Shown here: positions 6,925 to 15,068 of the stretch, in pieces
Layout of the letters: every line of letters starts with the position of its first letter
How positions within the stretch are numbered: the first letter of the stretch is position 1
NCBI RefSeq assembly: GCF_964273065.1
Contig: NZ_OZ186815.1
Location: forward strand, 3,224,001 to 3,288,000
Direction of reading: 5' to 3'
DNA: 64,000 nt
From: Nocardiopsis dassonvillei_B
GTDB taxonomy: Bacteria; Actinomycetota; Actinomycetes; Streptosporangiales; Streptosporangiaceae
Program-made: the position numbers and the translations under genes
The notes under the pieces: generated by a model
Database searches by the model: none
Told to the model about the DNA's origin: nothing
The model's input: the letters and a program-made list of their open reading frames with translations, nothing else

Positions 6925-7037
6925 ATTAGCATTCGAGAAAAGCGCAGGTGAATACATCGGACCCATCTCTGAGCACACAGGACAAAGCCCGAATGAGGGA
7001 GGTCTCTGGGGCTCTTGTGCACTAAAGTCTTCTTGCC

Positions 7038-7469
7038 ATGAGGGAAACAGCGGTACGCGAACCCGCGGACACCCTCGCCCGGCGTCCCGACAACACCGAG
7101 GTGGCCCGGGCGCTGTCCGCGCAACTCGGTCTTGACCTGGCACCGCGCGAGTTCACGCTCGCCGACGGGGTCCGGATCGGCGTCGACTGTGCCGACGGGG
7201 ATCCGCCGAGCCTGCTGGTGCAGTGCTCGCCCTTCTCCGGCCAGGTGAAGTCGTCCCAACGCAACAAGGTCATCGCCGACGCCTTCAAACTCGCCTGGCT
7301 GCGGGACACCCACTTCCCCCGGGCGCGCGTGCTGCTGGTCCTGGGAGAACCCCTGGCCCGGCTGTTCGGCCGGGGGGCATGGCTGCCCAGTGCGTTCGCC
7401 ACGCACCGGATCACCGTCGGCCTGCTGGACGCGGATCTCCGTGTACGCGTCCTCGATATCGGTACGTGA
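7038..7469 (+). CDS. Hypothetical protein, possible PD-(D/E)XK-like nuclease fold
   Basis: Protein of 143 residues, soluble, with no signal or membrane segment. The centre reads as a strand with an acidic end (GVRIGVDCADG), a second strand (SLLVQCSPFSG), then a Lys-rich turn and long helix (QVKSSQRNKVIADAFKLAWL). This order resembles small actinobacterial proteins with a restriction-endonuclease-like fold, where a charged residue on the second strand and a Lys complete the site. Here the second strand has Gln-Cys instead of an acidic residue, so activity is doubtful. The ATG lacks a good ribosome site, so translation may be leaderless or start elsewhere. A CRP-like dyad and a possible structured RNA lie upstream. 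Confidence 0.6.
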   Translation: MRETAVREPADTLARRPDNTEVARALSAQLGLDLAPREFTLADGVRIGVDCADGDPPSLLVQCSPFSGQVKSSQRNKVIADAFKLAWLRDTHFPRARVLLVLGEPLARLFGRGAWLPSAFATHRITVGLLDADLRVRVLDIGT

Positions 7470-7617
7470 CGGAGCCTTCATGCACAGTTAATGCCGGTTC
7501 CCTAACGTCTCACCCCGTCACACAACCCCGCGGGCCGTCGATCGCCGATCTTCCACCCGCTCTCCAACCGCCAGCCCCCGGTCCGTCGTGCCCGGGGAGC
7601 GACAGGAGGGTGCCCCC

Positions 7618-7680
7618 GTGGAATTCTTGTACGTGACCGCCGGACCACCCGGCCCCCGCCTCCTCACCAGCGTCGCCTGA
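7618..7680 (+). CDS. Possible leader peptide upstream of the ABC operon
   Basis: A 20-codon frame, GTG to TGA, has AGGAGGG six bases upstream, the best ribosome site in this gap. The product (MEFLYVTAGPPGPRLLTSVA) is hydrophobic then Pro/Gly rich, unlike any leader family I know. Short peptides are common ahead of actinobacterial nutrient-uptake operons, where stalling can control downstream genes. Its stop is 76 bp from the ATPase start. No strong alternative stem pair is evident, so a regulatory role is only inferred. Confidence 0.35.
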   Translation: MEFLYVTAGPPGPRLLTSVA

Positions 7681-7756
7681 CCGCCGTGCCCACCGATCCC
7701 ACACCTCGGGCAACGACCCTGTGCGACCATGTGCTCACCCGGAACGAGGAGCGGGT

Positions 7757-8572
7757 ATGACACAGTCCCCGGATGACCTCGGCATCCGCATCCGCGGCCT
7801 CACCAAGGCCTACGCCGGCGGTGATCCCGACCGCCCGGCCCTGGAGTCCGTGGACCTGGACATCGGGCCGCGCCGCTTCGTCAGCCTCATCGGCCCGAGC
7901 GGCTGCGGCAAGTCCACCCTGCTGCGGGTGATCGCCGGGCTGGAGGACCACGACGCCGGGGAGGTCTCGCTCTTCGGCTCCACCCCGGGCGCCCTGTGCG
8001 CCGCCAAGGGGGTGGGCCTGGTCCCGCAGACCCCGGCCCTGCTGCCCTGGCAGACCGTGCGCCGCAACGTCGCCCTGCCCCGCCGCGTCAACCGCCGCGC
8101 CGGAACCGGCGGCGAGGACCCCGACGACCTGCTGCGGGCGGTCGGCCTGTCCGACGTCGCCCACCGGTACCCGCACGAGCTCTCCGGCGGTCAGCGGCAG
8201 CGGGTGGCCATCGCCCGCGCCTTCGGCCTGCGCCCCAGGCTGCTGCTCATGGACGAGCCCTTCTCCGCCCTGGACGAGTTCACCCGCGAGGCGCTGCGGT
8301 TGCAGCTCCTGGGCCTGTGGCAGCGCCGGGCGACGACGGTCGTCTTCGTCACCCACTCGGTGCGGGAGGCGGTCGTCCTCTCCGACGAGATCGTCGTCAT
8401 GTCCGCCCGCCCCGGCCGCATCCGCGAGGTTCTGCCGGTCGACCTGCCCCGCCCCCGGGACGCCGCGGTCGCGACCGGGCCTCGTCTGCACGCCATCGAG
8501 GACCGCGTCCGCGCGTCCCTGCAGTCCGCCTGGGAGGCCGGAGCCGCCCCCGACGACCTCGTCCCGCTATGA
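7757..8572 (+). CDS. ABC importer ATPase (nitrate/sulfonate/pyrimidine type)
   Basis: Protein of 271 residues with Walker A GPSGCGKST, Q-loop region VPQTPALLPWQT, signature LSGGQRQRVAIARAF, Walker B LLLMDEPFSALD and H-loop VFVTHSVREAV. This is the SsuB/TauB/ThiZ subfamily that powers uptake with a NMT1/THI5-type binding protein. The ATG at 7757 has GAGGAG eight bases upstream. The stop overlaps the permease start as ATGA. It supplies energy for the downstream permease and binding protein, and the co-transcribed RutA-like and RutB-like genes suggest an N-heterocycle or pyrimidine-like substrate rather than a sulfonate. Substrate is inference. Confidence 0.9.
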   Translation: MTQSPDDLGIRIRGLTKAYAGGDPDRPALESVDLDIGPRRFVSLIGPSGCGKSTLLRVIAGLEDHDAGEVSLFGSTPGALCAAKGVGLVPQTPALLPWQTVRRNVALPRRVNRRAGTGGEDPDDLLRAVGLSDVAHRYPHELSGGQRQRVAIARAFGLRPRLLLMDEPFSALDEFTREALRLQLLGLWQRRATTVVFVTHSVREAVVLSDEIVVMSARPGRIREVLPVDLPRPRDAAVATGPRLHAIEDRVRASLQSAWEAGAAPDDLVPL

Positions 8573-9495
8573 GCGAGAGCACCGAGATGACCGCACCAGC
8601 ACCCCCGCGCCCCGCCCGCGACCGCTCGGGACCGCCGCCCGGACCCGCCACCGCACGCCGCCGCCGGGAGCGGACCCGCGGCCCCCTGCACCCGGCGACC
8701 TGGGGACCCACCGCCGTCGTGGTCCTGCTGCTGGGCGTCGGCTGGTCCGCGGTGGCCGCCGAGCACCCGTACATCCTCCCCCGACTCTCCGACGTCGGGC
8801 TCACCCTGGCGGACCGGCCCGAGGTCTTCCTCTCCAACGCCTGGAGCACCCTGTCCATCGCCCTGGCGGGGGTGGCCTGCGGGGCGGGCGTCGCGTTCGT
8901 CCTGGCCCTGGTCATGTCGGAGGTGCCGGTGGTACGGCGCGCCCTCATGCCGCTGGCCGTGGTCCTCAACGTGACACCGGTGGTCGCGCTGGCCCCCGGC
9001 CTGGTGGTGGCGTTCGGGTTCGGTATGGCGCCCAAGGTCATCGTCACCGCGATCATCACGTTCTTCCCGGTGCTGATCAACGTGACCACCGGGCTGCGCG
9101 CGGTGCCGGAACCCGTCCTGCACGTGTTCCGGACCCTGCACGCGTCCCGCTTCGAGGTGCTGTGGCGGCTGCGCATCCCCTACGGCCTGCCCTACACGCT
9201 GGCCGCGCTGCGCGTGGTCATGCCGCTGTCCATCGTGGGCGCGGTGGTCGCCGAGTTCGTGGCCGCGGGCAGTACCGGCGGCCTCGGCACCCTCATCCGC
9301 ACCTCCGCCTCCGCCGCCCGCCTCGATTCCGTCTACGCGGCGATCGCCTGTCTGGCCGCCCTGGGCGTGCTCATGCTGGCGCTGGTCTCCGTCGTCGAGC
9401 GCCAGGCGCTCTTCTGGCACGAGTCGCAGCGCACCCACGCTTCCCGTACCCGCAGATCCCACCCTGTCCAACGAACGGAAGAACCCCCCAGATGA
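8569..9495 (+). CDS. ABC importer permease
   Basis: Protein of 308 residues. A long Pro/Arg-rich cytoplasmic N terminus (about 45 residues) precedes about six membrane segments, the first at TAVVVLLLGVGWSAVAA. The EAA-type loop that docks the ATPase is visible as FRTLHASRFEVLWRLRIP in the position expected for BPD-type permeases. It matches the SsuC/TauC/ThiX group. The gene overlaps the ATPase stop by 4 bp and its own stop overlaps the binding-protein start, so the three are tightly coupled. Confidence 0.9.
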   Translation: MSESTEMTAPAPPRPARDRSGPPPGPATARRRRERTRGPLHPATWGPTAVVVLLLGVGWSAVAAEHPYILPRLSDVGLTLADRPEVFLSNAWSTLSIALAGVACGAGVAFVLALVMSEVPVVRRALMPLAVVLNVTPVVALAPGLVVAFGFGMAPKVIVTAIITFFPVLINVTTGLRAVPEPVLHVFRTLHASRFEVLWRLRIPYGLPYTLAALRVVMPLSIVGAVVAEFVAAGSTGGLGTLIRTSASAARLDSVYAAIACLAALGVLMLALVSVVERQALFWHESQRTHASRTRRSHPVQRTEEPPR

Positions 9496-10607
9496 CCACC
9501 CCCACCACACCCCTGAACCGGTACCTCGGCGCCGCGGCCCTGGCCGCGGCCGTGCTCGCCACCGCGGCGTGCGGCGGCTCCGGAGCCGCGGAGGAGACCC
9601 CGCCCGAATCCGATCTCGCCATCAACGACGAGCGGTGCAGTACGAACCAGGACGCGGGCACCATCACCTTCATCTCCGGCTACTTCTACCAGGCCTCCGT
9701 GAGCCAGCTGGAGGTGTTCGCCGCCGAGGGCCTGGGCTTCTTCGACTCCGTGTGCCTGGACGTGGAGATCCAGGGCGGGACCGGCGACATCATGGCCAGC
9801 TCGCAGCTGGTGTCGGCGGGCACCGCCCACTTCACCCCGGTCGCCAGCGAGGCCGAGATCGTCCAGGCCAACGAGCAGGACCACGAGATCGTCGGCGTCG
9901 CCACCTACGGGCACCTGCCGATCGCCTCCCTGCTGACCGGTCCCGACGTCGAGGACCTCAAGGACCTGGAGGGCCAGACCCTGGGGCGGCCCGGCATGCT
10001 GGCCGCCCCGCTGGAGGCGATGCTGAACTCCGCCGGGGTCGACGTGGACTCCATCGAGCAGGTCGACTCCGGCTACGACCCGAGCGTCCTGCCCCGCGAC
10101 CAGGTACAGGCTCTGGCGGCCTTCCGCTCGAACGAGCCGCACCAGCTGGACGCCATGGGCGAGGAGTACGTCGAGTGGCTGCCCGAGGACTTCGGGGTGG
10201 TCGGCTCCTTCGGCGTCATGGCCACCAACCCGGAGTGGGCGTCCCAGAACCGGACCGTGGTCGAGGACTTCCTGCGTGCCGTCGCCAAGGCGTTCGAGTA
10301 CTGCGAGGAGAACGGGCAGGAGTGCGTGGAGCAGGCCGCCGCCCTGGACCCGACCGGTGAGTTCGACGTCGAGCACAACCTCAGGGTCTGGGAGGCCGAG
10401 AGCGAGCTGGTGCGCGCCTCCACCCCCGACGAGACCGCCGTCGGCTACATCGACCTGGGCCTGACGGAGTCCGAGACGGAGAACCTGGTCGCCAGCGGCG
10501 CCCTCGACGACGTGCCCGACCTGGAGCCCCTCTTCGAGCCGCACTACCTGGAGGCCGTGTACGTCGCCGGGAACGTGAGCTGGCCCGCCGAGAAGGAAGA
10601 GCAGTAA
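9492..10607 (+). CDS. NMT1/THI5-type substrate-binding lipoprotein
   Basis: Protein of 371 residues with a lipoprotein signal peptide: hydrophobic AAALAAAVLATAACGG with the lipobox Cys in TAAC. The mature part has the NMT1/THI5 bilobal pattern: GYFYQASVSQLEVFAAEGLG in lobe one, GTGDIMASSQLVSAGTAHF, the hinge DLKDLEGQTLGRPG, and a C-terminal helical region. This family binds pyrimidine-like molecules (hydroxymethylpyrimidine precursors, riboflavin), aromatic sulfonates and nitrate. Next to a RutA-like oxygenase and a RutB-like hydrolase, a pyrimidine-related ligand is the most coherent guess. A strong hairpin follows the gene. Confidence 0.9.
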   Translation: MTTPTTPLNRYLGAAALAAAVLATAACGGSGAAEETPPESDLAINDERCSTNQDAGTITFISGYFYQASVSQLEVFAAEGLGFFDSVCLDVEIQGGTGDIMASSQLVSAGTAHFTPVASEAEIVQANEQDHEIVGVATYGHLPIASLLTGPDVEDLKDLEGQTLGRPGMLAAPLEAMLNSAGVDVDSIEQVDSGYDPSVLPRDQVQALAAFRSNEPHQLDAMGEEYVEWLPEDFGVVGSFGVMATNPEWASQNRTVVEDFLRAVAKAFEYCEENGQECVEQAAALDPTGEFDVEHNLRVWEAESELVRASTPDETAVGYIDLGLTESETENLVASGALDDVPDLEPLFEPHYLEAVYVAGNVSWPAEKEEQ

Positions 10608-10632
10608 CCCCGGACCCCGGGGGAACGGCCAC

Positions 10633-10660
10633 GGGCACCGGGGCGAGGGCCCCGGTGCCC
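10633..10660 (+). terminator. Intra-operon hairpin terminator or attenuator
   Basis: GGGCACCGGGGC and GCCCCGGTGCCC form a perfect 12-bp stem with a GAGG loop, followed by CTTGATT. It sits between the transporter genes and the oxygenase, so it could reduce expression of the catabolic part or stabilise the transporter mRNA. Confidence 0.7.
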
Positions 10661-10688
10661 CTTGATTCATCAGAGTGAGGGAACCGAG

Positions 10689-11776
10689 TTGTCAGAACCT
10701 GGCGGGACGACGGCCGCCGACACCGAGTACGGGATCTTCCTGCCCATCGGCAGCGGCGGGTGGATCGTCTCCGAAACGGCACCGCACCCGGAGGCGACCT
10801 ACGCCTACAACCGCCGGGCCGCGGTCCTTGCCGAGCAGTACGGCCTGGACTTCATCATGTCCATGGGAAAGTGGCGCGGCTACGACGGCACCACCGACCA
10901 CTGGGGCCGGACCCTGGAGTCCGTCACCATGATGGCGGGCCTGGCGAGGCCACCGAGCGGGTCAAGGTGTGGGCGACCGTCCACACCAACCTGTTCCACC
11001 CGGCGATCGCCGCGAAGATGTTCACCACCCTCCAGGACATCGCGGGCGGCCGCGCCGGGATGAACATCGTCGTGGGCGCCTACGCCAAGGAGTTCTCCCA
11101 GATGGGGCTGTGGGACGAGAGCCTGTCCCACGCCGACCGCTACCGGTGGACCGAGGAATGGGCCTCGGTACTGGAGCGGCTGTGGACGGAGCGGTCGGTG
11201 GACCACGACGGCGAGTACTTCCGCCTGGACGACTGCCGGTCGCTGCCGCACCCCGGGACCCGGCCGACGCTGATCGCCGCGGGCCGCTCCGAGGCCGGGC
11301 TGGACTTCCAGGCCCGGCACTGCGACGGGTCCTTCCTCACCGCCCAGGACCTCCCGGGCCTGCGGGACGCCTGCCGCGACGTCAAGCTGCGAGCGGAGAA
11401 GCGGGGGCGGAGCATCCGCACCTACTCGATGCTGACGGTCGTCCTGGCCGACACCGACGAGGAGGCCGAGGCCCGCCGGCTGGAGTACGGACGCGGCGCG
11501 GACGTGGAGGCGCTCGTCAACATGAAGGTGTCGTGGGGGCTGCCGCCGGACCGGGCGCTGTCGCTGACCGCGGAGCGGCCCGAGGACGAGGCGTTCCAGA
11601 CGCCGTTCGTCACCGGGTCCCCGCAGACCGTGGCGGAGCGCATCCGGGAGGTCGTCGAGTTCGCGGAACTGGACGGCCTGATGCTGATCTTCCCCGACTA
11701 CCACGCCGACCTGGCGGACTTCGGGAAGCGGGTGATGCCGCTGCTGCGCCCGGCCGGGGTGAAGGAGGAGCGGTGA
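10689..11776 (+). pseudogene. RutA-like flavin-dependent monooxygenase (LLM class), 1-nt frameshift
   Basis: The two reading frames join into one luciferase-like monooxygenase closely resembling pyrimidine oxygenase RutA: GIFLPIGSGGWIVSETAP, MSMGKWRGYDG, LESVTMMAGLA, then in the next frame ATERVKVWATVHTNLFHPA, GGRAGMNIVVGAYAKEF and PTLIAAGRSEAGLDF. RutA uses FMNH2 and O2 to open the uracil ring. The frame is lost near 10945, where CTGGCGAGG should be CTGGCCGAGG: one C is missing. Everything after is intact to 11776, so this is either a very recent mutation or a sequencing error. The start is probably TTG 10689 (GAGGGA upstream), which makes about 362 residues once corrected. Confidence 0.85.
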
Positions 11777-12438
11777 CCGGCCCCCTCCTCGACACCGCGG
11801 GGCACCCCCGCCCCCTGCCCGGGCCGCCCGGGGAGGCGGCCGTCCTCGTCGTGGACCCGCAGCGGGACTTCGGCGATCCGGAGCGGCTGCCCTGGCTGGA
11901 CCCGGGCGCCCGGGCACGGGTCGACGCAGCGCTGGCCCGGACCCGGCTGCTGGTCGACCGGGCCCGCGCTGCGGGGGTGCCCGTGCTGTGGACCCGGCTG
12001 GAGCAGGACCCGGACGAGCCCTGGGACGCCTCGCGGTGGCTGCGCGGGCTGGCGGACCTCACGCCCGGGGAGGCGGCCGCCAAGGAGCCGTGCCTGGTGG
12101 GCACACCGGGCCCGGAGTGGTTCGGAGCGCACCCGCGCGAGGGCGAGGAGGTGGTGACCAAGCGCCGCTACTCGGCGTTCCACGGCACCGACCTGGCCCG
12201 CCTGCTCTACGCGTCGGACGTCTCCTGGCTGGTGGTGTGCGGACTCACCACGGACTGCTGCGTGGACGCCACCGCCCGGGACGCCTTCCAGCACGGGTTC
12301 CGGGTGGTGGTGGCGGCGGACGCCACCGGCACCTACGAGCAGGAGCGGCAGGACGCGGCGCTGGCGGGGCTGGCCCGGCACGCCGCGGTGGTCGCGACGG
12401 TCGACGCCGTCACCGGGCTGTGGTCGGACGGGGGTTGA
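11773..12438 (+). CDS. Isochorismatase-family cysteine hydrolase (RutB-like)
   Basis: Protein of 221 residues with the catalytic triad of the family: Asp in VLVVDPQRDF, Lys in EVVTKRRYSAFHGTDL and Cys in VCGLTTDCCVDAT. The cis-peptide preceding the Cys loop is typical. RutB, which hydrolyses ureidoacrylate after RutA opens the uracil ring, belongs to this family, and the same gene order (RutA-like then this gene, with GTGA overlap) supports an amidohydrolase of a ring-opened product. The family also contains nicotinamidases and other N-carbamoyl hydrolases. The GTG start at 11773 has AAGGAGGAG upstream. A strong terminator follows. Confidence 0.88.
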   Translation: MTGPLLDTAGHPRPLPGPPGEAAVLVVDPQRDFGDPERLPWLDPGARARVDAALARTRLLVDRARAAGVPVLWTRLEQDPDEPWDASRWLRGLADLTPGEAAAKEPCLVGTPGPEWFGAHPREGEEVVTKRRYSAFHGTDLARLLYASDVSWLVVCGLTTDCCVDATARDAFQHGFRVVVAADATGTYEQERQDAALAGLARHAAVVATVDAVTGLWSDGG

Positions 12439-12461
12439 CGCTCCCGGCCGCCGGGTAGTCG

Positions 12462-12498
12462 CCCCGTGCGCCGCGGGAGGGGCCCGCGGCGCACGGGG
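12462..12498 (+). terminator. Operon-end terminator hairpin
   Basis: CCCCGTGCGCCGCGGG pairs perfectly with CCCGCGGCGCACGGGG across a 5-nt loop. It lies right after the isochorismatase gene and should end the ABC/RutAB-like operon. Confidence 0.75.
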
Positions 12499-12506
12499 GA
12501 GGGGCC

Positions 12507-12758
12507 ATGGGGGTCGAACGCGGTCTGGCGGGCCTGCGCCGCATCCTGGAGGGCATCGACTTTCCGGCGGACCGGGACCGCATCGTCGCCGCCGCCCTGG
12601 AGGCGGGCGGAGACGAGGAGGTTCTGAGCGCGCTGCGGGCGATGCCCCCCGCGGACTTCTACGAGGCGGAGGAGGTCCTGCGGGCGGTGCCGCTGCCCGA
12701 GGACGAACCGGACTCGCACACCGAGTCCGCCCGCTCCCGGGAGCGGCCGCAGCGCTGA
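12507..12758 (+). CDS. DUF2795-domain protein
   Basis: Protein of 83 residues. The DUF2795 core is visible at about residues 12 to 62: LRRILEGIDFPADRDRIVAA (helix), then LSALRAMPPADFYEAEEVLR, with the conserved LxxLPxxxYxxxxEVL pattern. The C terminus is acidic then basic and unstructured. DUF2795 proteins are common small actinobacterial proteins of unknown role, often near stress or DNA-linked genes. It starts 9 bp after the terminator of the previous operon and is followed by its own hairpin, so it is probably a single transcription unit with a promoter inside the terminator region. Confidence 0.8.
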   Translation: MGVERGLAGLRRILEGIDFPADRDRIVAAALEAGGDEEVLSALRAMPPADFYEAEEVLRAVPLPEDEPDSHTESARSRERPQR

Positions 12759-12762
12759 CACC

Positions 12763-12792
12763 GGGGCCGGGGACCCGTCGGCGGGTTCCCGG
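12763..12792 (+). terminator. Terminator hairpin after the DUF2795 gene
   Basis: GGCCGGGGACCCG pairs with CGGGTTCCCGGCC (one G-T pair) across a TCGG loop, just after the stop codon. Confidence 0.6.
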
Positions 12793-12822
12793 CCGCTCCC
12801 GTGCATGGCGCAGGATGGGGGG

Positions 12823-13740
12823 ATGCACATTCCCCAGGCCGAGGTGGACATCACCCCCGCACTGGTCCGGTCCCTCCTCGCGGAACAGCACCCGGACCTG
12901 GCCCACCTGCCCCTCACCCCCGCCGGCGGCGGCTGGGACAACACCCTCCTGCGGCTGGGCGGCTCCCTGGCCGTGCGCCTGCCCCGCCGGGAGCGGGCCG
13001 CCGCGCTCACCCGCAACGAGCAGCGGTGGCTCGGCGGGATCGCCTCCCGCCTGCGGACGCCGGTGCCCGCGCCGGTGCGCGTCGGCGTCCCCGGACGCGG
13101 TTACCCCTGGTACTGGTCGGTCGTCCCCTGGTTCGAGGGGCGCCTCGCCGCCGACGTCCCCGACGCCGACCGGGGCGGGCTCGCCGCCCCGCTGGCGGAG
13201 TTCGCCGTCCGCCTGCACGTCCCCGCGCCCGCCGACGCCCCCGCCAACCCGTTCCGCGGTGTGCCCCTGGCCGACCGCGACGCCGGGTTCCGCGAGCGTC
13301 TGGGGGCCGCTCCGGACCTGCCGTACCGGGACCTGCTGGCTGCTCTCTGGGACCGTGCGGTCGCCGCGCCCGCCTGGTCCGGACCGCCGCTGTGGCTGCA
13401 CGGCGACCTGCACCCCGCGAACATCCTGGTGTCCGGTGACGGGTCGCGCCTGTCCGCGGTCCTCGACTTCGGCGACCTGACCTCCGGGGACCCCGCCACC
13501 GACCTGGCCCTCGCCTGGATGCTGTTCGGCCCCGCGGAGCGGTCCGCGTTCCGCGCCCGCGTGGACGCGGCGGGCGTCGTCGACCCGTACGTGTGGGAGC
13601 GTGCCCGCGCCTGGGCGCTGCTCTTCGGGGTACTGCTGGCCACCCACTCGGACGACTCCCCCCTGCTGGCCGGGATCGGGAACCGCACCCTGGACCGGAT
13701 CGCCCTCGACGGGAACACCGCGGAGGCGGAGCACGACTGA
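12823..13740 (+). CDS. Aminoglycoside phosphotransferase-family kinase
   Basis: Protein of 305 residues with the APH fold: a nucleotide-binding N lobe (GGGWDNTLLRLGGSLAVRLPR), then WYWSVVPWFEGRLA, the catalytic loop LHGDLHPANILV (HGDxxxxN) and the metal-binding LDFGDLTSGDP (DFGD). Members phosphorylate small molecules such as aminoglycosides, macrolides or metabolites. Without a resistance context the substrate is unknown, so drug resistance should not be assumed. The ATG at 12823 precedes the first conserved residues by about 10 codons. The gene converges on the hydrolase at 13945. Confidence 0.85.
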   Translation: MHIPQAEVDITPALVRSLLAEQHPDLAHLPLTPAGGGWDNTLLRLGGSLAVRLPRRERAAALTRNEQRWLGGIASRLRTPVPAPVRVGVPGRGYPWYWSVVPWFEGRLAADVPDADRGGLAAPLAEFAVRLHVPAPADAPANPFRGVPLADRDAGFRERLGAAPDLPYRDLLAALWDRAVAAPAWSGPPLWLHGDLHPANILVSGDGSRLSAVLDFGDLTSGDPATDLALAWMLFGPAERSAFRARVDAAGVVDPYVWERARAWALLFGVLLATHSDDSPLLAGIGNRTLDRIALDGNTAEAEHD

Positions 13741-13944
13741 ACCCGGACGGGCCCGCAGGTCTCTGCCGGACGCCCTCGACGGGTCCGTGCACGGGCCCGG
13801 GGCGGCCCACACGGCCCGCGCAGCCTGGGCGCGGTGGTGCGCTCGGTCGCGGTCGTCCGGAACGGCGGACCCCCGCCCGTCGGCACGGCCGCGGCCGTCC
13901 CGGGCGGCACGGCCGGCGCGCCGCCGGGGGCGGGAGCGGCGCGG

Positions 13945-14835
13945 TCAGTCCAGGGAGCGCACCAGCTCGGCGACCCGCTCGGGCTGCTCGTAGGGCGCCA
14001 GGTGCCCGGCCCCCTCCAGGACGGCGACCTCCGCGCCCAGGAGCCGCCGGGCCGGTCCGTGCAGGCGGGCGGGCGAGTAGAACGCGTCGTCCGAACCGGT
14101 GGCCACGACCACCGGGGTGTCCTCCCAGGGCCGCAGGCACTCCATGGGCAGCGGGCCCGGGGCCAGGCTGGTCCGGCAGTACCGCCCGACCAGGGTCATC
14201 CACGGCGCCAGCGGGTGCACCGGCAGCCCCCGCGCCTTCGAGGTGTGCGCCGGGCCGCTCATGTAGTCGAGCAGGCGGGTGCTCTTGTCGTCGCGCGGCC
14301 CGATCATCCACGGCAGGGTGACCCGCATCAGGTCCGAGTTCACCGACGCCGCGGACAGTCCCGCCGGCCCGACCATCACGACGGCCCGGACCAGCTCGGA
14401 GGGTTTGGCGGCCAGGGCCACGGCGGCCCCCAGCGAGTGGGCGAGCACGGTCGCCGGGCGGCCGGTGAGCAGCGGCAGGACCTCGTCGAGCCAGGCACCG
14501 TAGGCGGCGGCCCGACCGGAGCGGGGGCGCAGCCCCTCGCTGAGCCCGGGCTGCCCGGGCAGGTCGACCAGGGTGACCGTCCGGTCGCGGGCGAGGCTCC
14601 GTGCCAGGTCCACCGAGGTGGCGGAGTTGAAGTTGGTGCCGCTGAGGAAGATCACCGGAGGAGCGTCCCCACCCGGCGCGGTGAAGGCGCGGGTGGTGCC
14701 CAGCGCGGTGCGCAGCGGGGGCAGCGGGGTGAGCGCGGGCCATGAGGCGATCCGCTCCTCGCACCAGTTCCGGACCTCGCGGGCGCCGGTGTCGGAGCGG
14801 TAGACGTGCGTACCGTGGAGGTGTGGGTCGGGCAT
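13945..14835 (-). CDS. Alpha/beta-hydrolase fold protein
   Basis: Protein of 296 residues. Typical signs are the oxyanion strand VIFLSGTNFNSATSVDLA, the strand VTLVDLPGQPGLSEG, the nucleophile elbow VLAHSLGAAVALA (AHSLG, Ser nucleophile), a lid region, then the acid-containing strand PVVVATGSDDAFYSP and the catalytic His in EGAGHLAPYEQPERVAEL. The reaction may be ester, lactone or other C-X bond hydrolysis; the substrate is unknown. It is transcribed divergently from nhaA, and both 5' regions carry the same 27-base sequence as an inverted repeat, so they may share a regulator. Confidence 0.82.
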   Translation of the reverse strand: MPDPHLHGTHVYRSDTGAREVRNWCEERIASWPALTPLPPLRTALGTTRAFTAPGGDAPPVIFLSGTNFNSATSVDLARSLARDRTVTLVDLPGQPGLSEGLRPRSGRAAAYGAWLDEVLPLLTGRPATVLAHSLGAAVALAAKPSELVRAVVMVGPAGLSAASVNSDLMRVTLPWMIGPRDDKSTRLLDYMSGPAHTSKARGLPVHPLAPWMTLVGRYCRTSLAPGPLPMECLRPWEDTPVVVATGSDDAFYSPARLHGPARRLLGAEVAVLEGAGHLAPYEQPERVAELVRSLD

Positions 14836-14870
14836 CGGGCACCTGCTCGTTTCCGGATGAGGGTTATGCC

Positions 14871-15041
14871 ACCGCCGACCAGTCTTCCCGGCACACCGGC
14901 GGACAAGCCTAGCGGACTCCCCCGACTGTTCAGCATGAAAAACGGACGTATATGCTCTGTTCTGGACTTTCACATCTTCTCCGGGGTGCCCGGAGGTGTC
15001 GCTCGCAAGTCCTAGGTGTGCCGGGAAGACTGGTCGGCGGT
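14871..15041. repeat. 27-bp perfect inverted repeat between the hydrolase and nhaA
   Basis: The 27 bases at 14871-14897 (starting ACCGCCGACCAGTCTTCC) are the exact reverse complement of 15015-15041. The 117-bp core between them lacks a gene and contains the divergent promoter region (AT-rich GTATATGCT near 14950). The left arm lies 36 bp before the hydrolase start and the right arm 28 bp before nhaA. I see no target-site duplication, so it could be regulatory or a small non-autonomous element. Confidence 0.7.
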
Positions 15042-15068
15042 CCGACAGCCGTCTCCAGAAAGTCGCCT

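Noticed and set aside
14871..15041. MITE with target-site duplication
   Set aside because: No short direct repeats flank the arms, so the mobile-element label is not supported from this window alone.
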